In this document: positions 28,360 through 37,772 of the stretch, piece after piece | Numbering within the stretch: position 1 is the first letter of the stretch | Layout: each line of letters opens with the position of its first letter | Assembly (NCBI RefSeq): GCF_024749285.1 | Contig: NZ_CP087196.1 | Location: 310,001 to 374,000 of the forward strand | Reading direction: 5' to 3' | DNA: 64,000 bases | Source: Pseudomonas sp. B21-015 | Lineage (GTDB): Bacteria; Pseudomonadota; Gammaproteobacteria; Pseudomonadales; Pseudomonadaceae | Position numbers and translations under genes: made by a program | The notes under the pieces: generated by a model | What the model was told of the DNA's origin: nothing | Seen by the model: the letters and a program-made list of their open reading frames with translations, nothing else | The model's database searches: none

Positions 28360-29028
28360 ATGAGTGCCATTGAATCTGCTTTTTTGAATCTGGCTTACCC
28401 TCCGCGACTCGATCTGGGGCCGCAGCTTACGCACGAACAATTGCTTACCTCGATGCAGTCCACCATGGCCCGCCACAAGGGTGGGCCAGTCTGGCTGTTC
28501 GCTTACGGTTCGCTGATCTGGCGCCCTGAATGCCCGGCGGTGGAGCGGGTGCGCGGCCGGGTGCATGGCTATCATCGCGGCTTGTACCTGTGGTCCCACG
28601 AACATCGCGGCACGCCGGAAGTACCGGGTCTGGTGTTTGGCCTGGATCGCGGCGGCTCTTGCAGCGGGTTCGCCTATCGCTTGCCCGAAGAACAACTCGA
28701 AGCTTCGCTTTATGCGCTCTGGCAGCGTGAAATGCCATTCCCGTCCTATCGCCCACACTGGCTCAACTGCCGTCTTGAAGACGGAAGCCAGGTTCAGGCA
28801 TTGGGATTCGTTCTGGAGCGGCACCTGCCCAGCTATGCCGGCAACTTGCCGGATCATGTGCTGAGTCAGGTGTTCGAAAACGCTTGCGGGCGTTACGGCA
28901 CCACTCGCGAGTATGTCGAGCAGACCGCCCACGCCCTGCGTAGCCACGCCATGCCAGACCGGAATCTGGAGGCGCGGCTCAAGCGCTGTAAATCAAAGGT
29001 TGATCAGGCGAGCGCTTCGCGACCCTGA
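28360..29028 (+). CDS. ChaC-like gamma-glutamylcyclotransferase
   Basis: The product has 222 residues and a gamma-glutamylcyclotransferase fold: [13 protein letters not shown] gives the YGSL substrate loop, and [17 protein letters not shown] gives the conserved acidic residue region. The R-G-R-V-H-G-Y-H-R block is usual for ChaC. ChaC enzymes split glutathione into 5-oxoproline and Cys-Gly in the cytosol. The start ATG at 28360 follows GGGGAGCTGAAC. Upstream is a strong sigma-54 promoter match, unusual for this family as far as I know. Its 3' end overlaps the convergent glpT gene by 25 bp. Confidence 0.88.
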   Translation: MSAIESAFLNLAYPPRLDLGPQLTHEQLLTSMQSTMARHKGGPVWLFAYGSLIWRPECPAVERVRGRVHGYHRGLYLWSHEHRGTPEVPGLVFGLDRGGSCSGFAYRLPEEQLEASLYALWQREMPFPSYRPHWLNCRLEDGSQVQALGFVLERHLPSYAGNLPDHVLSQVFENACGRYGTTREYVEQTAHALRSHAMPDRNLEARLKRCKSKVDQASASRP

Positions 29029-30353
29029 CTGGCGACGTTCTTGTGGCCCAGAGTGGGTGCCAGGAACGCCATCGCCAGCAGGCAGGCAGCGACCAACAGA
29101 ATGAAGCCGCCATCCCAGCCAAAATAGTCCACCGTGTAGCCCATCATGGCACTGGCCGCGACTGAACCACCCAAGTAACCGAACAGACCGGTAAACCCCG
29201 CGGCCGTACCCGCCGCCTTCTTCGGAACCAGCTCCAGCGCCTGCAGGCCGACCAGCATCACCGGTCCGTAGATCAGGAAGCCGATCGCGAACAGCGAGAT
29301 CATATCGATCATCGGGTTGCCCGGCGGATTCAGCCAATACACGATCGTCGCAACGGTCACCAACGCCATGAACACCATGCCGGTCAGGCCACGGTTACCC
29401 CGGAAGATCTTGTCCGACATCCAGCCACACAGCAGCGTGCCCGGAATGCCTGCCCACTCGTACAGGAAATACGCCCACGACGTTTTGTCGAAGTCGAAGT
29501 GCTTGACCTCTTTGAGGTAGGTCGGCGCCCAATCCAGAATGCCGTAGCGCAGCAAGTAGACGAAGACGTTGGCCAGGGCGATGAACCAGAGCATTTTGTT
29601 GCGCAGCACGTATTTGACGAAGATGTCTTTGGCGCTGAATTCTTCTTCGTGACTGGCGTCGTAGCCTTCCGGGTAATCGTTCTTGTACTTCTCGATCGGC
29701 GGCAGGCCAGTCGATTGCGGCGTATCGCGCATCACAATGAAGGCGAATACGGCGACCAGTAAGGCCACGGCAGCCGGCACGTAGAACTTGCTGTGCCAGT
29801 CGTTGAACCAGCCCATGCCGAGTATCGCCAGCGGGCCGATCAAACCGCCGCCGACGTTATGCGCGGTGTTCCAGACCGAAACCACACCACCGCGCTCTTT
29901 CTGCGACCACCAGTGCACCATGGTTCGCCCGCTCGGCGGCCAGCCCATGCCTTGCGCCCAGCCGTTGATGAACAACAAGATGAACATCATGGTCACGCTG
30001 GACGTTGCCCATGGCGCGAAACCGAAAACGAACATCACCCCGGCGGACACCACCAGGCCAAAGGGCAAGAAGTAACGGGGGTTGGAGCGGTCGGACACGA
30101 TGCCCATCAGAAACTTGGAAAGACCGTAGGCGATCGCAATCGCCGACATGGCTACACCCAGTTGACCTTTTGTATAGCCCTGGGCGATCAGATCCGGGAA
30201 CGCCAGGGTGAAGTTCTTGCGCAGCAGGTAGTAACCCGCATAGCCAATGAAAATCCCGGCGAAGATCTGCCAGCGAAGGCGCCGGTAGGTGCTGTCTATT
30301 TTTTCTTCAGGCAATGGAGCCTGATGTGCGGCAGGACGAAAGAAAGCAAACAT
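29004..30353 (-). CDS. glpT: glycerol-3-phosphate:phosphate antiporter GlpT (MFS)
   Basis: The product has 449 residues and 12 predicted helices. It belongs to the OPA family: [28 protein letters not shown] carries the conserved Arg of the substrate site, [14 protein letters not shown] is the loop 2-3 signature, and [20 protein letters not shown] is typical of GlpT. It exchanges external glycerol-3-phosphate for internal phosphate across the inner membrane. It is a single gene with no glpQ or glpK beside it, with two operator-like palindromes in the upstream gap. Fosfomycin enters through GlpT in Pseudomonas (family knowledge). Confidence 0.95.
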   Translation of the reverse strand: MFAFFRPAAHQAPLPEEKIDSTYRRLRWQIFAGIFIGYAGYYLLRKNFTLAFPDLIAQGYTKGQLGVAMSAIAIAYGLSKFLMGIVSDRSNPRYFLPFGLVVSAGVMFVFGFAPWATSSVTMMFILLFINGWAQGMGWPPSGRTMVHWWSQKERGGVVSVWNTAHNVGGGLIGPLAILGMGWFNDWHSKFYVPAAVALLVAVFAFIVMRDTPQSTGLPPIEKYKNDYPEGYDASHEEEFSAKDIFVKYVLRNKMLWFIALANVFVYLLRYGILDWAPTYLKEVKHFDFDKTSWAYFLYEWAGIPGTLLCGWMSDKIFRGNRGLTGMVFMALVTVATIVYWLNPPGNPMIDMISLFAIGFLIYGPVMLVGLQALELVPKKAAGTAAGFTGLFGYLGGSVAASAMMGYTVDYFGWDGGFILLVAACLLAMAFLAPTLGHKNVASQGREALA

Positions 30354-30401
30354 TCAAGAGCTCCAGATTTCTTGTTTTGACTGCGGATACGAATGTTACA
30401 G

Positions 30402-30480
30402 TTTCGTTACCGAAAATAGCATCGGTTCGCATCGGCAAAACAGCGGAAATGTTGGAGATGGTATGTTCCTTTATGAACAT
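30402..30480 (-). promoter_or_regulatory. two operator-like palindromes upstream of glpT
   Basis: TTTCG-N4-CGAAA lies at 30402-30415 and ATGTTC-N6-GAACAT at 30463-30480, both perfect inverted repeats 49 and 110 bp before the glpT start. They resemble DeoR-type (GlpR) sites; the second is close to the E. coli GlpR consensus half-sites. Assignment to GlpR is inference. Confidence 0.45.
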
Positions 30481-30558
30481 GTCGCTCAGGTATAAATGCA
30501 GGTCGTTGTAGGGATGGTGGACCCGAGTCGCGAGGCTGCGACTCGGTCAGGTAAACAA

Positions 30559-31536
30559 TCAGCGAACCTGCACCACCACTTTCCCGACCGCCTTGCGCTG
30601 ACCAAGATCATTGATCGCCTGCGCCGCATTGCTCAGCGGATACACCTGCGACACCAGCGGCTTCAACTTGCCTTCGGCAAACCAGCCAAACAACTGCTGG
30701 AAGTTCGCCGCGTTGTCCTGGGGCTGGCGTTGGGCGAAGGAGCCCCAGAACACGCCGACCACCGCTGCGCCCTTGAGCAGCGCCAGGTTCACTGGCAATT
30801 CCGGAATGCGTCCGCTGGCGAAACCGACCACCAGCAGGCGGCCGTTCCAGGCGATGGCGCGGATGGCCTGGTCGAACAGGTCGCCGCCCACCGGATCGTA
30901 AATCACGTCGGCACCCTGGCCGTCGGTCAGGCGTTTGATCTCGTCCTTGAGGCTGGTTTCGCTGTAGTTGATCAACTCATCGGCACCGGCGGCCTTGGCC
31001 ACCGCGAGTTTTTCCGCGCTGCTGGCGGCGGCGATCACCCGGGCACCCATGGCTTTGCCGATTTCCACGGCGGCGAGGCCGACACCGCCGGAAGCGCCGA
31101 GCACCAGCAAGGTTTCGCCAGGTTGCAGGTTGCCCCGTTGCTTGAGGGCGTGCATCGAAGTGCCGTAGGTCATGCTGAATGCGGCGGCGGTGTTGAAGTC
31201 CATCGATGGCGGGATCGGCAGCACGTTGTAGCCCGGCACCGCGACCTGCTCGGCGAAACTGCCCCATCCTGTCAGGGCCATGACCCGGTCACCGACCTTG
31301 AGGTGGCTGACCTTTTCGCCCACCGCGCTGACCACGCCGGCCGCTTCGCCACCCGGTGAAAACGGGAAGGGCGGTTTGAACTGGTATTTGCCCTCGATGA
31401 TCAGCGTGTCCGGGAAGTTCACCCCGGCGGCGTGCACGTCCAGCAGGATTTCGTTCTTCTTCGCGACAGGACTGGCGACGTCTTCCAGCACCAGCGATTC
31501 GGCAGGGCCGAAGGCTTTGCACAGCACGGCTTTCAT
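30559..31536 (-). CDS. NADPH:quinone oxidoreductase, zinc-free MDR family
   Basis: The product has 325 residues. It has a GroES-like N-terminal domain (SPVAKKNEILLDVHAAGVNFPDTLIIEGKYQFKPPFPF) and a Rossmann domain with LVLGASGGVGLAAVEIGKAMGARVIAAASS. This places it in the medium-chain dehydrogenase/reductase superfamily, quinone oxidoreductase branch, lacking the structural zinc cysteines. NADPH-dependent reduction of quinones or enones is the family activity; the substrate is unknown. It is monocistronic and divergent from the FliL-like gene. Confidence 0.88.
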   Translation of the reverse strand: MKAVLCKAFGPAESLVLEDVASPVAKKNEILLDVHAAGVNFPDTLIIEGKYQFKPPFPFSPGGEAAGVVSAVGEKVSHLKVGDRVMALTGWGSFAEQVAVPGYNVLPIPPSMDFNTAAAFSMTYGTSMHALKQRGNLQPGETLLVLGASGGVGLAAVEIGKAMGARVIAAASSAEKLAVAKAAGADELINYSETSLKDEIKRLTDGQGADVIYDPVGGDLFDQAIRAIAWNGRLLVVGFASGRIPELPVNLALLKGAAVVGVFWGSFAQRQPQDNAANFQQLFGWFAEGKLKPLVSQVYPLSNAAQAINDLGQRKAVGKVVVQVR

Positions 31537-31686
31537 CAGGGCTATTCCTTTGGGAGTGATGGCCGATAAGTGTAGGTGTGTGAGTCAACGGGTCAACGAG
31601 CATGCCCGACCCTGATAGTCAGCCATAAGCTTGTGCTTGAGCGGCGGGTCGTTATGCTAGGCCGCAAACCGGATAAGGAGCGAATT

Positions 31687-32094
31687 GTGAAAGCGTGGAT
31701 CATGTTGATGCTGGCCCTGTCTCTGCCTGTGGCAGCGATGGCCGAAGAAGCCAAAGAAGGTGAAGCCCCGAAGGTCAACTACATCACCCTGAGCCCGCCG
31801 TTCGTGGGCAACTATGGGCTGGACGGCACGCAGAAGCTCAAGGTCTACAAGGCCGATGTGGCATTGCGGGTGACCGGCGAAGAGGCGACCAAAGCGGTGA
31901 AGGCCAACGAGCCATTGATCCGTAATCAGCTGGTGGCGTTGTTTACGCAGCAGACCACCGAAACCATGAACAATGTCGAAGCCAAGGAAAAGCTGCGTCA
32001 GGAAGCCTTGAAGCAGACCCAGCAAGTGATGAGCGATGAAACCGGTAAGCCGGTGGTTGAGGATTTGTTGTTCAACAACCTCATTATCCAGTAA
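31687..32094 (+). CDS. FliL-like exported protein (orphan)
   Basis: The product has 135 residues with a signal peptide (MKAWIMLMLALSLPVAAMA) rather than the N-terminal anchor and cytosolic tail of flagellar FliL. The rest has VNYITLSPPFVGNYG, KLKVYKADVALRVTG and the final VVEDLLFNNLIIQ, the FliL domain pattern. I chose the GTG at 31687, preceded by AAGGAG; the longer frame from 31576 runs through the divergent promoter. There are no flagellar genes nearby, so a motor role is uncertain. FliL belongs to the stomatin-like fold family. Confidence 0.82.
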   Translation: MKAWIMLMLALSLPVAAMAEEAKEGEAPKVNYITLSPPFVGNYGLDGTQKLKVYKADVALRVTGEEATKAVKANEPLIRNQLVALFTQQTTETMNNVEAKEKLRQEALKQTQQVMSDETGKPVVEDLLFNNLIIQ

Positions 32095-32116
32095 GACTTT
32101 TGTTGTCTGGGCTGGC

Positions 32117-32196
32117 CTCATCGCGGGCAAGTCGGATCGCCGCACCGCCGCTCCCACAGGAACTGCGCAAATCCTGTGGGGGGACGACCGGTCCGT
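32117..32196. repeat. degraded REP doublet
   Basis: Arms tcatcgcgggcaagtcggat and cctgtggggggacgaccggt are recognisable REP halves with several mismatches. The element abuts the stop codon of the YhhJ-like permease gene. Confidence 0.6.
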
Positions 32197-33314
32197 CAGG
32201 ACGTCAGGCTCCTGCGAAACCGCATCAGCGCAATGGTAAAAAACAGCAGGCCAATGGCGCTCAACGCCAGCAAGTCCGGCCAGACCACGCTGATGCCGGC
32301 ATCGCGAAACAGTATCGCGGCGCTGAGGCTGACGAAGTGCGTCGATGGCGAGCCTTGCATCACCCATTGCAACCATTGCGGCATGCTGTCGAGCGGTGTA
32401 CTGCCGCCAGAAAGCAGCAACATCGGGATAATCACCGGAATCGCCAACAGGCCGAACTGCGGTGTCGAGCGGGCGAGGGTCGCGAGAAATATCCCCAGCG
32501 CTGTGCTGGCGAACAGATAAACCGCCGTCACCAGTAAGAACAAAGTCATGGAGCCGGCCAGCGGCACGCCGAGGGCGCCTTTGACAATCACCTCCAACGA
32601 GATCCAGGTGCACAGCACCACCACCAGCATGTTGCTCCAGATTTTTGCCAGCATGATCTCCAGCGCCGTCAGTGGCAGCACCAGCAAATGGTTGAGAGTG
32701 CCGTGTTCGCGCTCACGCAGCAGCGCTGTGCCGGTCAGGATGATGGCGAGGATGGTGATGTTGTTGACGATCTGAATCACCGCCAGGAACCAGCCACCCT
32801 CCAGGTTGGTATTGAACAGTGCTCGCGTCGTCAGCCGCACGGGTGTCGTGCTCGCCGCATCGGCCTGGCCACTGTAAGTCAGCAGCTCACGCTGGAAAAT
32901 CCGTCCGATGTAGCCCGCGCCCATGAACGCCTGGCTCATGGCGGTGGCGTCGACGTTGACCTGCAACGCCGGCTGGCGGCCGGCCAACAGATCCGTCTGG
33001 AAATTGGCCGGAACATTGATCACGAAGGTGTATCGCCCGCTGTCGAGCACTTCGTCCATTTGCCCATAGGGCAGCGACACCGGCGGCTGGAATTCCGGGG
33101 GTTGCAGGGCTTGGGCCAATTGTCGTGACAGGTGGCTGTGATCTTCATCGACCATGGCCACGCTGGCATTGTGCACGCCGATCACGGAGCCCGCGGCCGG
33201 CATGTAGATCGCCACTGTGAAGGCGTAGAACAGGAACAGCAGCAACACACTGTCGTGTCGCAGGCTTGTGAGTTCCTTGAGACCAAGACGCAGGATATGC
33301 GCAAGCTTATGCAT
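32196..33314 (-). CDS. ABC-2 type permease (YhhJ-like)
   Basis: The product has 372 residues: one N-terminal helix (LLLFLFYAFTVAIYMPAAG), a periplasmic domain to about residue 180, and five C-terminal helices. This is the ABC2_membrane type found in YhhJ/YbhS-like exporters. The motif LREREHGTLNHLLVLPLTALEIMLAKIW is the conserved REx3GT cytosolic loop. It forms one half of the membrane part of an export system with the RbbA-like protein, whose gene overlaps by 1 bp upstream. It ends the leftward three-gene unit. Confidence 0.9.
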   Translation of the reverse strand: MHKLAHILRLGLKELTSLRHDSVLLLFLFYAFTVAIYMPAAGSVIGVHNASVAMVDEDHSHLSRQLAQALQPPEFQPPVSLPYGQMDEVLDSGRYTFVINVPANFQTDLLAGRQPALQVNVDATAMSQAFMGAGYIGRIFQRELLTYSGQADAASTTPVRLTTRALFNTNLEGGWFLAVIQIVNNITILAIILTGTALLREREHGTLNHLLVLPLTALEIMLAKIWSNMLVVVLCTWISLEVIVKGALGVPLAGSMTLFLLVTAVYLFASTALGIFLATLARSTPQFGLLAIPVIIPMLLLSGGSTPLDSMPQWLQWVMQGSPSTHFVSLSAAILFRDAGISVVWPDLLALSAIGLLFFTIALMRFRRSLTS

Positions 33315-36037
33315 CAGACCTCCTGCTTTTTCAGCATGGCCAGGCTAAGCCCGGTGAACCCGAGAAAGAACCCGAACAGTGCCAGGCATTGCGGCCATAA
33401 CTGTCGGATATCCAGCGCCTTGGTAAAGGTGCCGACGGCGATGTCGAGGAAGTAGCCCGCCGGAAACAACATCCCCATGACGGCGGCCGCGCCATCAAGG
33501 GACGAGCGCGGCACGATCAAACCGGAAAACTGAATGGTCGGCAGACTGGTGATGATCATGGTGCCGAGGATGGCGGCGATCTGGGTTCGGGTGAACGCCG
33601 AAATCAACAGACCCATGCTGGTGGTCGCCAGCACGTAGAGCAGCCCGCCGAAGGCCAGGGTCAGTGCGCTGCCCTTGAAGGGCACGCCGAACAGCCAGCG
33701 GTTCATGGCCGTCAGGACGGCGAGGTTGATCAGGCTGACGGCCAGATACGGCGCTTGTTTGCCTAGCAGGAACTCCAGGCGGGTCAGCGGTGTGGCGTAG
33801 AAGTTGGTGATCGAGCCCAATTCTTTCTCCCGCACGATGCCCAGCGCAGTCAGCATGGCCGGGATGAACGCCAGGATCAGTGCCATCACCCCGGGACCGA
33901 TGGCGTTGACGCTGATGACGTCCTGGTTGTAGCGGAAGCGGGTTTCCAGTTCGGCCGCTGCTTGCCGGTTTGGCGCTGGGCTGGACTGCTCGGCCAATTG
34001 CTCCAGATTGGCCAGGTGTACCGCTTCCACATAGTTGCGGCTGGTTTCGGCGCGAAACGGCATGCCGCCATCGAGCCAGGCCGCCACAGCGGGTTGGCGA
34101 CCGGCGAACAGGTCTCGGCCGAACCCTGGCGGGATCTCCAGCGCCAGTTTGATTTCCGAGCGCTGCAGCCGTCGATGCAACTGCGTCGCATCGCTTATGG
34201 GGGGTTGCTCATCGAAGTAGCGGGAGCCGCGGAAGGCCTCCAGATAAGCCCGGCTTTGCGGAGTCTGGTCCTGGTCGTAGACCGCGAAGGCGAGTTTTTC
34301 CACATCCAGGGAAATGCCGTAGCCGAAGATCACCATCATGAGCATCGCCCCGAGCAGGGCGAAGGCCATGCGCACTTTATCGCGCAGCAGTTCCTTGCCT
34401 TCACGACTCGCCAGTGCCCGCAGCCGTCCAAAACTGAAGCCGTGATCTTTCATCGGTGTGGTCGGTGCGATTGTCGCGTCGATGGATGCTGGTGGCGCCG
34501 CCGTTGCGTTCGGGCCCTGGGCCTGTTCCAGGCAGGTGACAAATGCGGCCTCCAGTGTCTGGCCGTTGAACTGCTGTTGCAGGGCTACCGGGGTGTCGCA
34601 GGCCAGTACCTTGCCGGCATGCATCAGTGAAATGCGGTCGCAGCGCTGGGCTTCGTTCATGAAATGGGTGGACAGGAAAATCGTCACGCCCTGTTCGCGG
34701 GACAGTTCGATCAGCAGTCGCCAGAAATCGTCCCGGGCCGCCGGGTCGACGCCGGAGGTCGGTTCGTCGAGGATCAGCACTTCCGGGCGATGCAGTACCG
34801 CCACCGCCAGGGATAACCGTTGGCGCAGGCCAAGCGGCAGTGCACCGGATGATTGATGAGCGACGCTGCCCAGGTTGAAGCGCTGGATCAGCTCGTCGAT
34901 GCGCTGCGCGCTGTCGGCCTTGGGCAAATCGAACATCCGCGCGTGCAAGTCCAGGTTCTGCCGCACGCTGAGTTCGCCATACAGCGAGAAGCTCTGGGAC
35001 ATGAAGCCGACGCGTTTGCGGGTGGCCAGATCCTTGGCGTTCACCGGATTGCCCAGCAGCGTGGCGCTGCCTTCGCTGGCAGGAATCAGCCCGGTGAGCA
35101 CTTTCATGGTGGTGGTTTTGCCGCAGCCGTTGGAGCCCAGAAACCCGAAGATCTCGCCGCGGCCGATGGCGAAGCTGACCTTGTCCACAGCCGTGAAATC
35201 GCCGAAGCGCAGGGTCAGGTCATGGGCTTGGATGGCGATGTCGGCAGTGGCATTGGTTCGAGGAGGGATTGCCAGCGGCTGGTTGTCATGGCCAGTGACG
35301 CCCTGAAAATGGGTGAAGGCCTCATCGAGCTTGCCGCTGGGGGTAGCCGCTCCCAAGTCGCGGCTCAAACCGGCGGCGATCAGTTTGCCGCCATCGAGCA
35401 TCAGGCAGTGTTCGAACTGCTCGGCCTCTTCCATATACGCGGTAGCGACCAGTAGCGTCAGTTGCGGGCGTTGGCACCGAACGTCATCAATCAACTCCCA
35501 GAAGCGCCGCCGGGACAAGGGATCGACGCCAGTGGTCGGTTCATCGAGGATCAACAGGTCCGGTTCATGGATCAGCGCACAACAGAGGCCGAGCTTCTGT
35601 TTCATTCCGCCCGATAGCTTGCCGGCCGGGCGCTCGGCAAAGCGTAGTAGATCAGTGGCCAGCAGCAGGCTATGCATGCGCTGATCGCATTCGGCCCCGG
35701 ACAGCCCGAACAGTGTGGCGAAGAAGTGAATGTTCTCGCGGATCGAGAGATCAGGGTACAGGTTGCCGCCCAAACCTTGAGGCATGAACGCGATTCGCGA
35801 GTAGAGGCTGTTGCGGTGGCGCCGGTCCTGGATCGAGCCACCGAGCACTTCCAGTTGGCCGTCTTGTAACGTCTTCACGCCGGCGATCAATCCCAGCAGG
35901 CTGGATTTACCGGCGCCATCCGGACCAATCAACCCGCATCGGATACCGGCGGGCAGGCTGAACGTGATGTCGGTCAGCGCCTGCTGTTGGCCATAACGGT
36001 GCTGAAGGCGCGTGGCGTTCAGTGCCAGGCCGGTCAT
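33314..36037 (-). CDS. rbbA: RbbA-like ribosome-associated ABC ATPase/permease fusion
   Basis: The product has 907 residues and is a fusion of two ABC ATPase domains and a C-terminal ABC-2 membrane domain. Domain 1 has GPDGAGKSS, signature LSGGMKQKLGL and ILDEPTTGVDP. Domain 2 has GSNGCGKTT and ILDEPTSGVDP, with a degenerate signature LPLGLRQ in place of LSGGxxQ, as I recall also in E. coli RbbA. The membrane domain runs from about 560 to 905 with KELGSITNFYATPLTRLEFLLGK. E. coli RbbA binds ribosomes, but the operon with HlyD-like and YhhJ-like genes argues for export. It overlaps both neighbours by 1-4 bp. Confidence 0.93.
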   Translation of the reverse strand: MTGLALNATRLQHRYGQQQALTDITFSLPAGIRCGLIGPDGAGKSSLLGLIAGVKTLQDGQLEVLGGSIQDRRHRNSLYSRIAFMPQGLGGNLYPDLSIRENIHFFATLFGLSGAECDQRMHSLLLATDLLRFAERPAGKLSGGMKQKLGLCCALIHEPDLLILDEPTTGVDPLSRRRFWELIDDVRCQRPQLTLLVATAYMEEAEQFEHCLMLDGGKLIAAGLSRDLGAATPSGKLDEAFTHFQGVTGHDNQPLAIPPRTNATADIAIQAHDLTLRFGDFTAVDKVSFAIGRGEIFGFLGSNGCGKTTTMKVLTGLIPASEGSATLLGNPVNAKDLATRKRVGFMSQSFSLYGELSVRQNLDLHARMFDLPKADSAQRIDELIQRFNLGSVAHQSSGALPLGLRQRLSLAVAVLHRPEVLILDEPTSGVDPAARDDFWRLLIELSREQGVTIFLSTHFMNEAQRCDRISLMHAGKVLACDTPVALQQQFNGQTLEAAFVTCLEQAQGPNATAAPPASIDATIAPTTPMKDHGFSFGRLRALASREGKELLRDKVRMAFALLGAMLMMVIFGYGISLDVEKLAFAVYDQDQTPQSRAYLEAFRGSRYFDEQPPISDATQLHRRLQRSEIKLALEIPPGFGRDLFAGRQPAVAAWLDGGMPFRAETSRNYVEAVHLANLEQLAEQSSPAPNRQAAAELETRFRYNQDVISVNAIGPGVMALILAFIPAMLTALGIVREKELGSITNFYATPLTRLEFLLGKQAPYLAVSLINLAVLTAMNRWLFGVPFKGSALTLAFGGLLYVLATTSMGLLISAFTRTQIAAILGTMIITSLPTIQFSGLIVPRSSLDGAAAVMGMLFPAGYFLDIAVGTFTKALDIRQLWPQCLALFGFFLGFTGLSLAMLKKQEV

Positions 36038-36999
36038 TGAAGATTGGCCGGCCAGTCAATGGGAGCGGTGCGCACGTAGCCACTACCGGGCATCCCCGGT
36101 TTGGCCTGGGGCACGGCGCTGGGTTGGGTCAGGCGTAGCTTGACCCGAAACACCAGTTTCTGACGCTCGTCGCGGGTTTCGACTTCTTTGGGCGTGAACT
36201 GCGATTTGGCCGCCACGAAACTGATTTTCGCCGGCAACGGCTGGCCGGGCAGGGCGTCCAGCAGAATCCGCGCATCATCGCCGACCGCCAGGCGTCCGGC
36301 CACGGATGCCGCTAGATAGAGGTTCATGTACTGGTCGTTCGGGTCGATCAGCAGCAGTACCCGCCCACCGGCGCCGAGCACTTCACCGGGTTCGGCCATG
36401 CGAAGCTGAATCACTCCGTCGATGGGGGCCCGTAAGCTGCTGTCGTCAATTTCGCTGGTTAACTGAGCGACTTGTGCCTGAGCCGCGCCAATGGCTGCGC
36501 CAACGGCGGACACCTGAGCGCGGGCCGCGGTGACGGCCGCGTTACCGGTGTCGAAGCGCGACTGCTGTTGGTCGATGATCTGGCCACTGGCGAACCCGCG
36601 CTTAAACAATTCCTGGGAGCGTTTGAGCTCTTGATGGGCAAGCAGCTGCTCGCTCTGGCGCAGTTGCACATTGGCCTGGGCGGCAGAGAGGTTTTCCCGG
36701 GCGCGTATCACTTCGGCTTCAGCCTGACGGCGTTGAGCTTCAAGGGTTCGGGTGTCCATGCGGGCCAGCAGTTGGCCTTTGGTCACCTTGTCGCCTTCGT
36801 CCACCAGTACTTCAGCCAGCCGGCCGGGTGTCTTGCTGGCGATCTGCACTTCAGTGGCTTCAAGCCGGCCATTGCCGACATACAGCCCTGCAGGCAGCCG
36901 GTTAAGCGTCGACTTCCAATAACCAAATCCCCCAGCGGCCAGTAGCAAAGCCCCCAGTAGAAAAGCGAAAAAAAGCGAGGAACGGCTGTGCGTCGACAT
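36034..36999 (-). CDS. HlyD/EmrA-type membrane fusion protein (YhiI-like)
   Basis: The product has 321 residues. An N-terminal membrane anchor (LFFAFLLGALLLAAGGFGYW) precedes a biotinyl-lipoyl-like domain split by a coiled-coil hairpin: ASKTPGRLAEVLVDEGDKVTKGQLLARMDTR, then a long helical segment (RRQAEAEVIRARENLSAAQANVQLRQ...), then LRAPIDGVIQLRMAEPGEVLGAGG. It links the inner-membrane ABC exporter to an outer-membrane channel in the periplasm. It is the first gene of the yhiI-rbbA-yhhJ-like unit and overlaps rbbA by 4 bp. The substrate is unknown. Confidence 0.92.
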   Translation of the reverse strand: MSTHSRSSLFFAFLLGALLLAAGGFGYWKSTLNRLPAGLYVGNGRLEATEVQIASKTPGRLAEVLVDEGDKVTKGQLLARMDTRTLEAQRRQAEAEVIRARENLSAAQANVQLRQSEQLLAHQELKRSQELFKRGFASGQIIDQQQSRFDTGNAAVTAARAQVSAVGAAIGAAQAQVAQLTSEIDDSSLRAPIDGVIQLRMAEPGEVLGAGGRVLLLIDPNDQYMNLYLAASVAGRLAVGDDARILLDALPGQPLPAKISFVAAKSQFTPKEVETRDERQKLVFRVKLRLTQPSAVPQAKPGMPGSGYVRTAPIDWPANLQ

Positions 37000-37083
37000 G
37001 TCTGCATCCTGCGTCTGTAGCGTCGTAGTCTGACAGGCAAGCGCCTGGGCGACTTGATGTCAGTCAACTGAGGGCCAAACCTG

Positions 37084-37093
37084 ACCGATCGGT
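37084..37093. promoter_or_regulatory. perfect palindrome ACCGATCGGT, TetR-type operator candidate
   Basis: This 10-bp palindrome lies 85 bp upstream of the HlyD-like start, where an operator of an efflux operon is expected. No regulator gene is adjacent. Short palindromes occur by chance, so this is weak. Confidence 0.3.
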
Positions 37094-37128
37094 AAGGTAA
37101 ACCAGAGTGACGGGCGGTTCTGCTTTAT

Positions 37129-37578
37129 TTAGCGCAGACCAAGCACCGCTGCCCATTGCTCGGCCGTCACCGGCATCACCGACAGTCGCGAACCTTTCTG
37201 TACCAGTGGCATCTGCGCCAGCGCCGCTTGCTGCTTCAGATAGTCCAGCTTCAGAACGTTGGGAAACGTTTTGACGTGAGCAACATCGATCGCACTCCAG
37301 GCGTTTTTCTCCTGGGTGGCTTTCGGGTCGAAGTAATGACTCTCCGGCTCCAGTGCCGTCGGGTCCGGGTACGCCGCCTCGACAATCTTGCCGATCCCGG
37401 CAATCCCTGGCTCAGGGCAGCTGGAATGGTAGAAAAAGAACTCATCCCCCACCGCCATGGTTCGCAGAAAATTCCGCGCCTGATAGTTACGAACCCCGTC
37501 CCAGCGCGCTCGGCCAAGCTTCTCCAGATCTTGGATAGAGAACTCGTCCGGCTCGGATTTCATCAGCCAATAGGCCAT
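37129..37578 (-). CDS. EVE domain protein (thymocyte nuclear protein 1-like)
   Basis: The product has 149 residues and is a single EVE domain (PUA-like fold). Conserved features are AYWLMKSEPDEFSIQDLEKLGRARWDGVRNYQARNFLR and FYHSSCPEPGIAGIGKIVEAAYPDPTALE. EVE domains bind modified bases in DNA or RNA and occur in defence systems, but this standalone form is widespread and housekeeping in proteobacteria. I chose the ATG at 37578 (MAYWLMKSEP), with GGAG upstream, over the frame from 37620. There are no restriction or other defence genes around it. Confidence 0.92.
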   Translation of the reverse strand: MAYWLMKSEPDEFSIQDLEKLGRARWDGVRNYQARNFLRTMAVGDEFFFYHSSCPEPGIAGIGKIVEAAYPDPTALEPESHYFDPKATQEKNAWSAIDVAHVKTFPNVLKLDYLKQQAALAQMPLVQKGSRLSVMPVTAEQWAAVLGLR

Positions 37579-37772
37579 GTTTTTTGCTCCTTGCGAGGTA
37601 GTGGCAAACTTGTCGGGCAATTTTATGACAAACCGACAGTCGGTTGACGCCAGCGTTTGCGTGTGGGTTCACGTTGTCGCAAAATGCCGGCCTTCTAAGC
37701 TTGACGCTGCTGCACGGCCTACAACGGAAACCGCTGCTGTCATCGTGTTGATATGCCTTTGGGGGGCAATCG

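Noticed and set aside
31687..32094. Flagellar gene cluster
   Set aside because: The FliL-like gene is alone, has a cleavable-type signal peptide, and no flagellar gene is near.
37129..37578. EVE protein as part of a defence island
   Set aside because: Neighbours are housekeeping (folate, 6S RNA, ABC exporter), and standalone EVE proteins are widespread.
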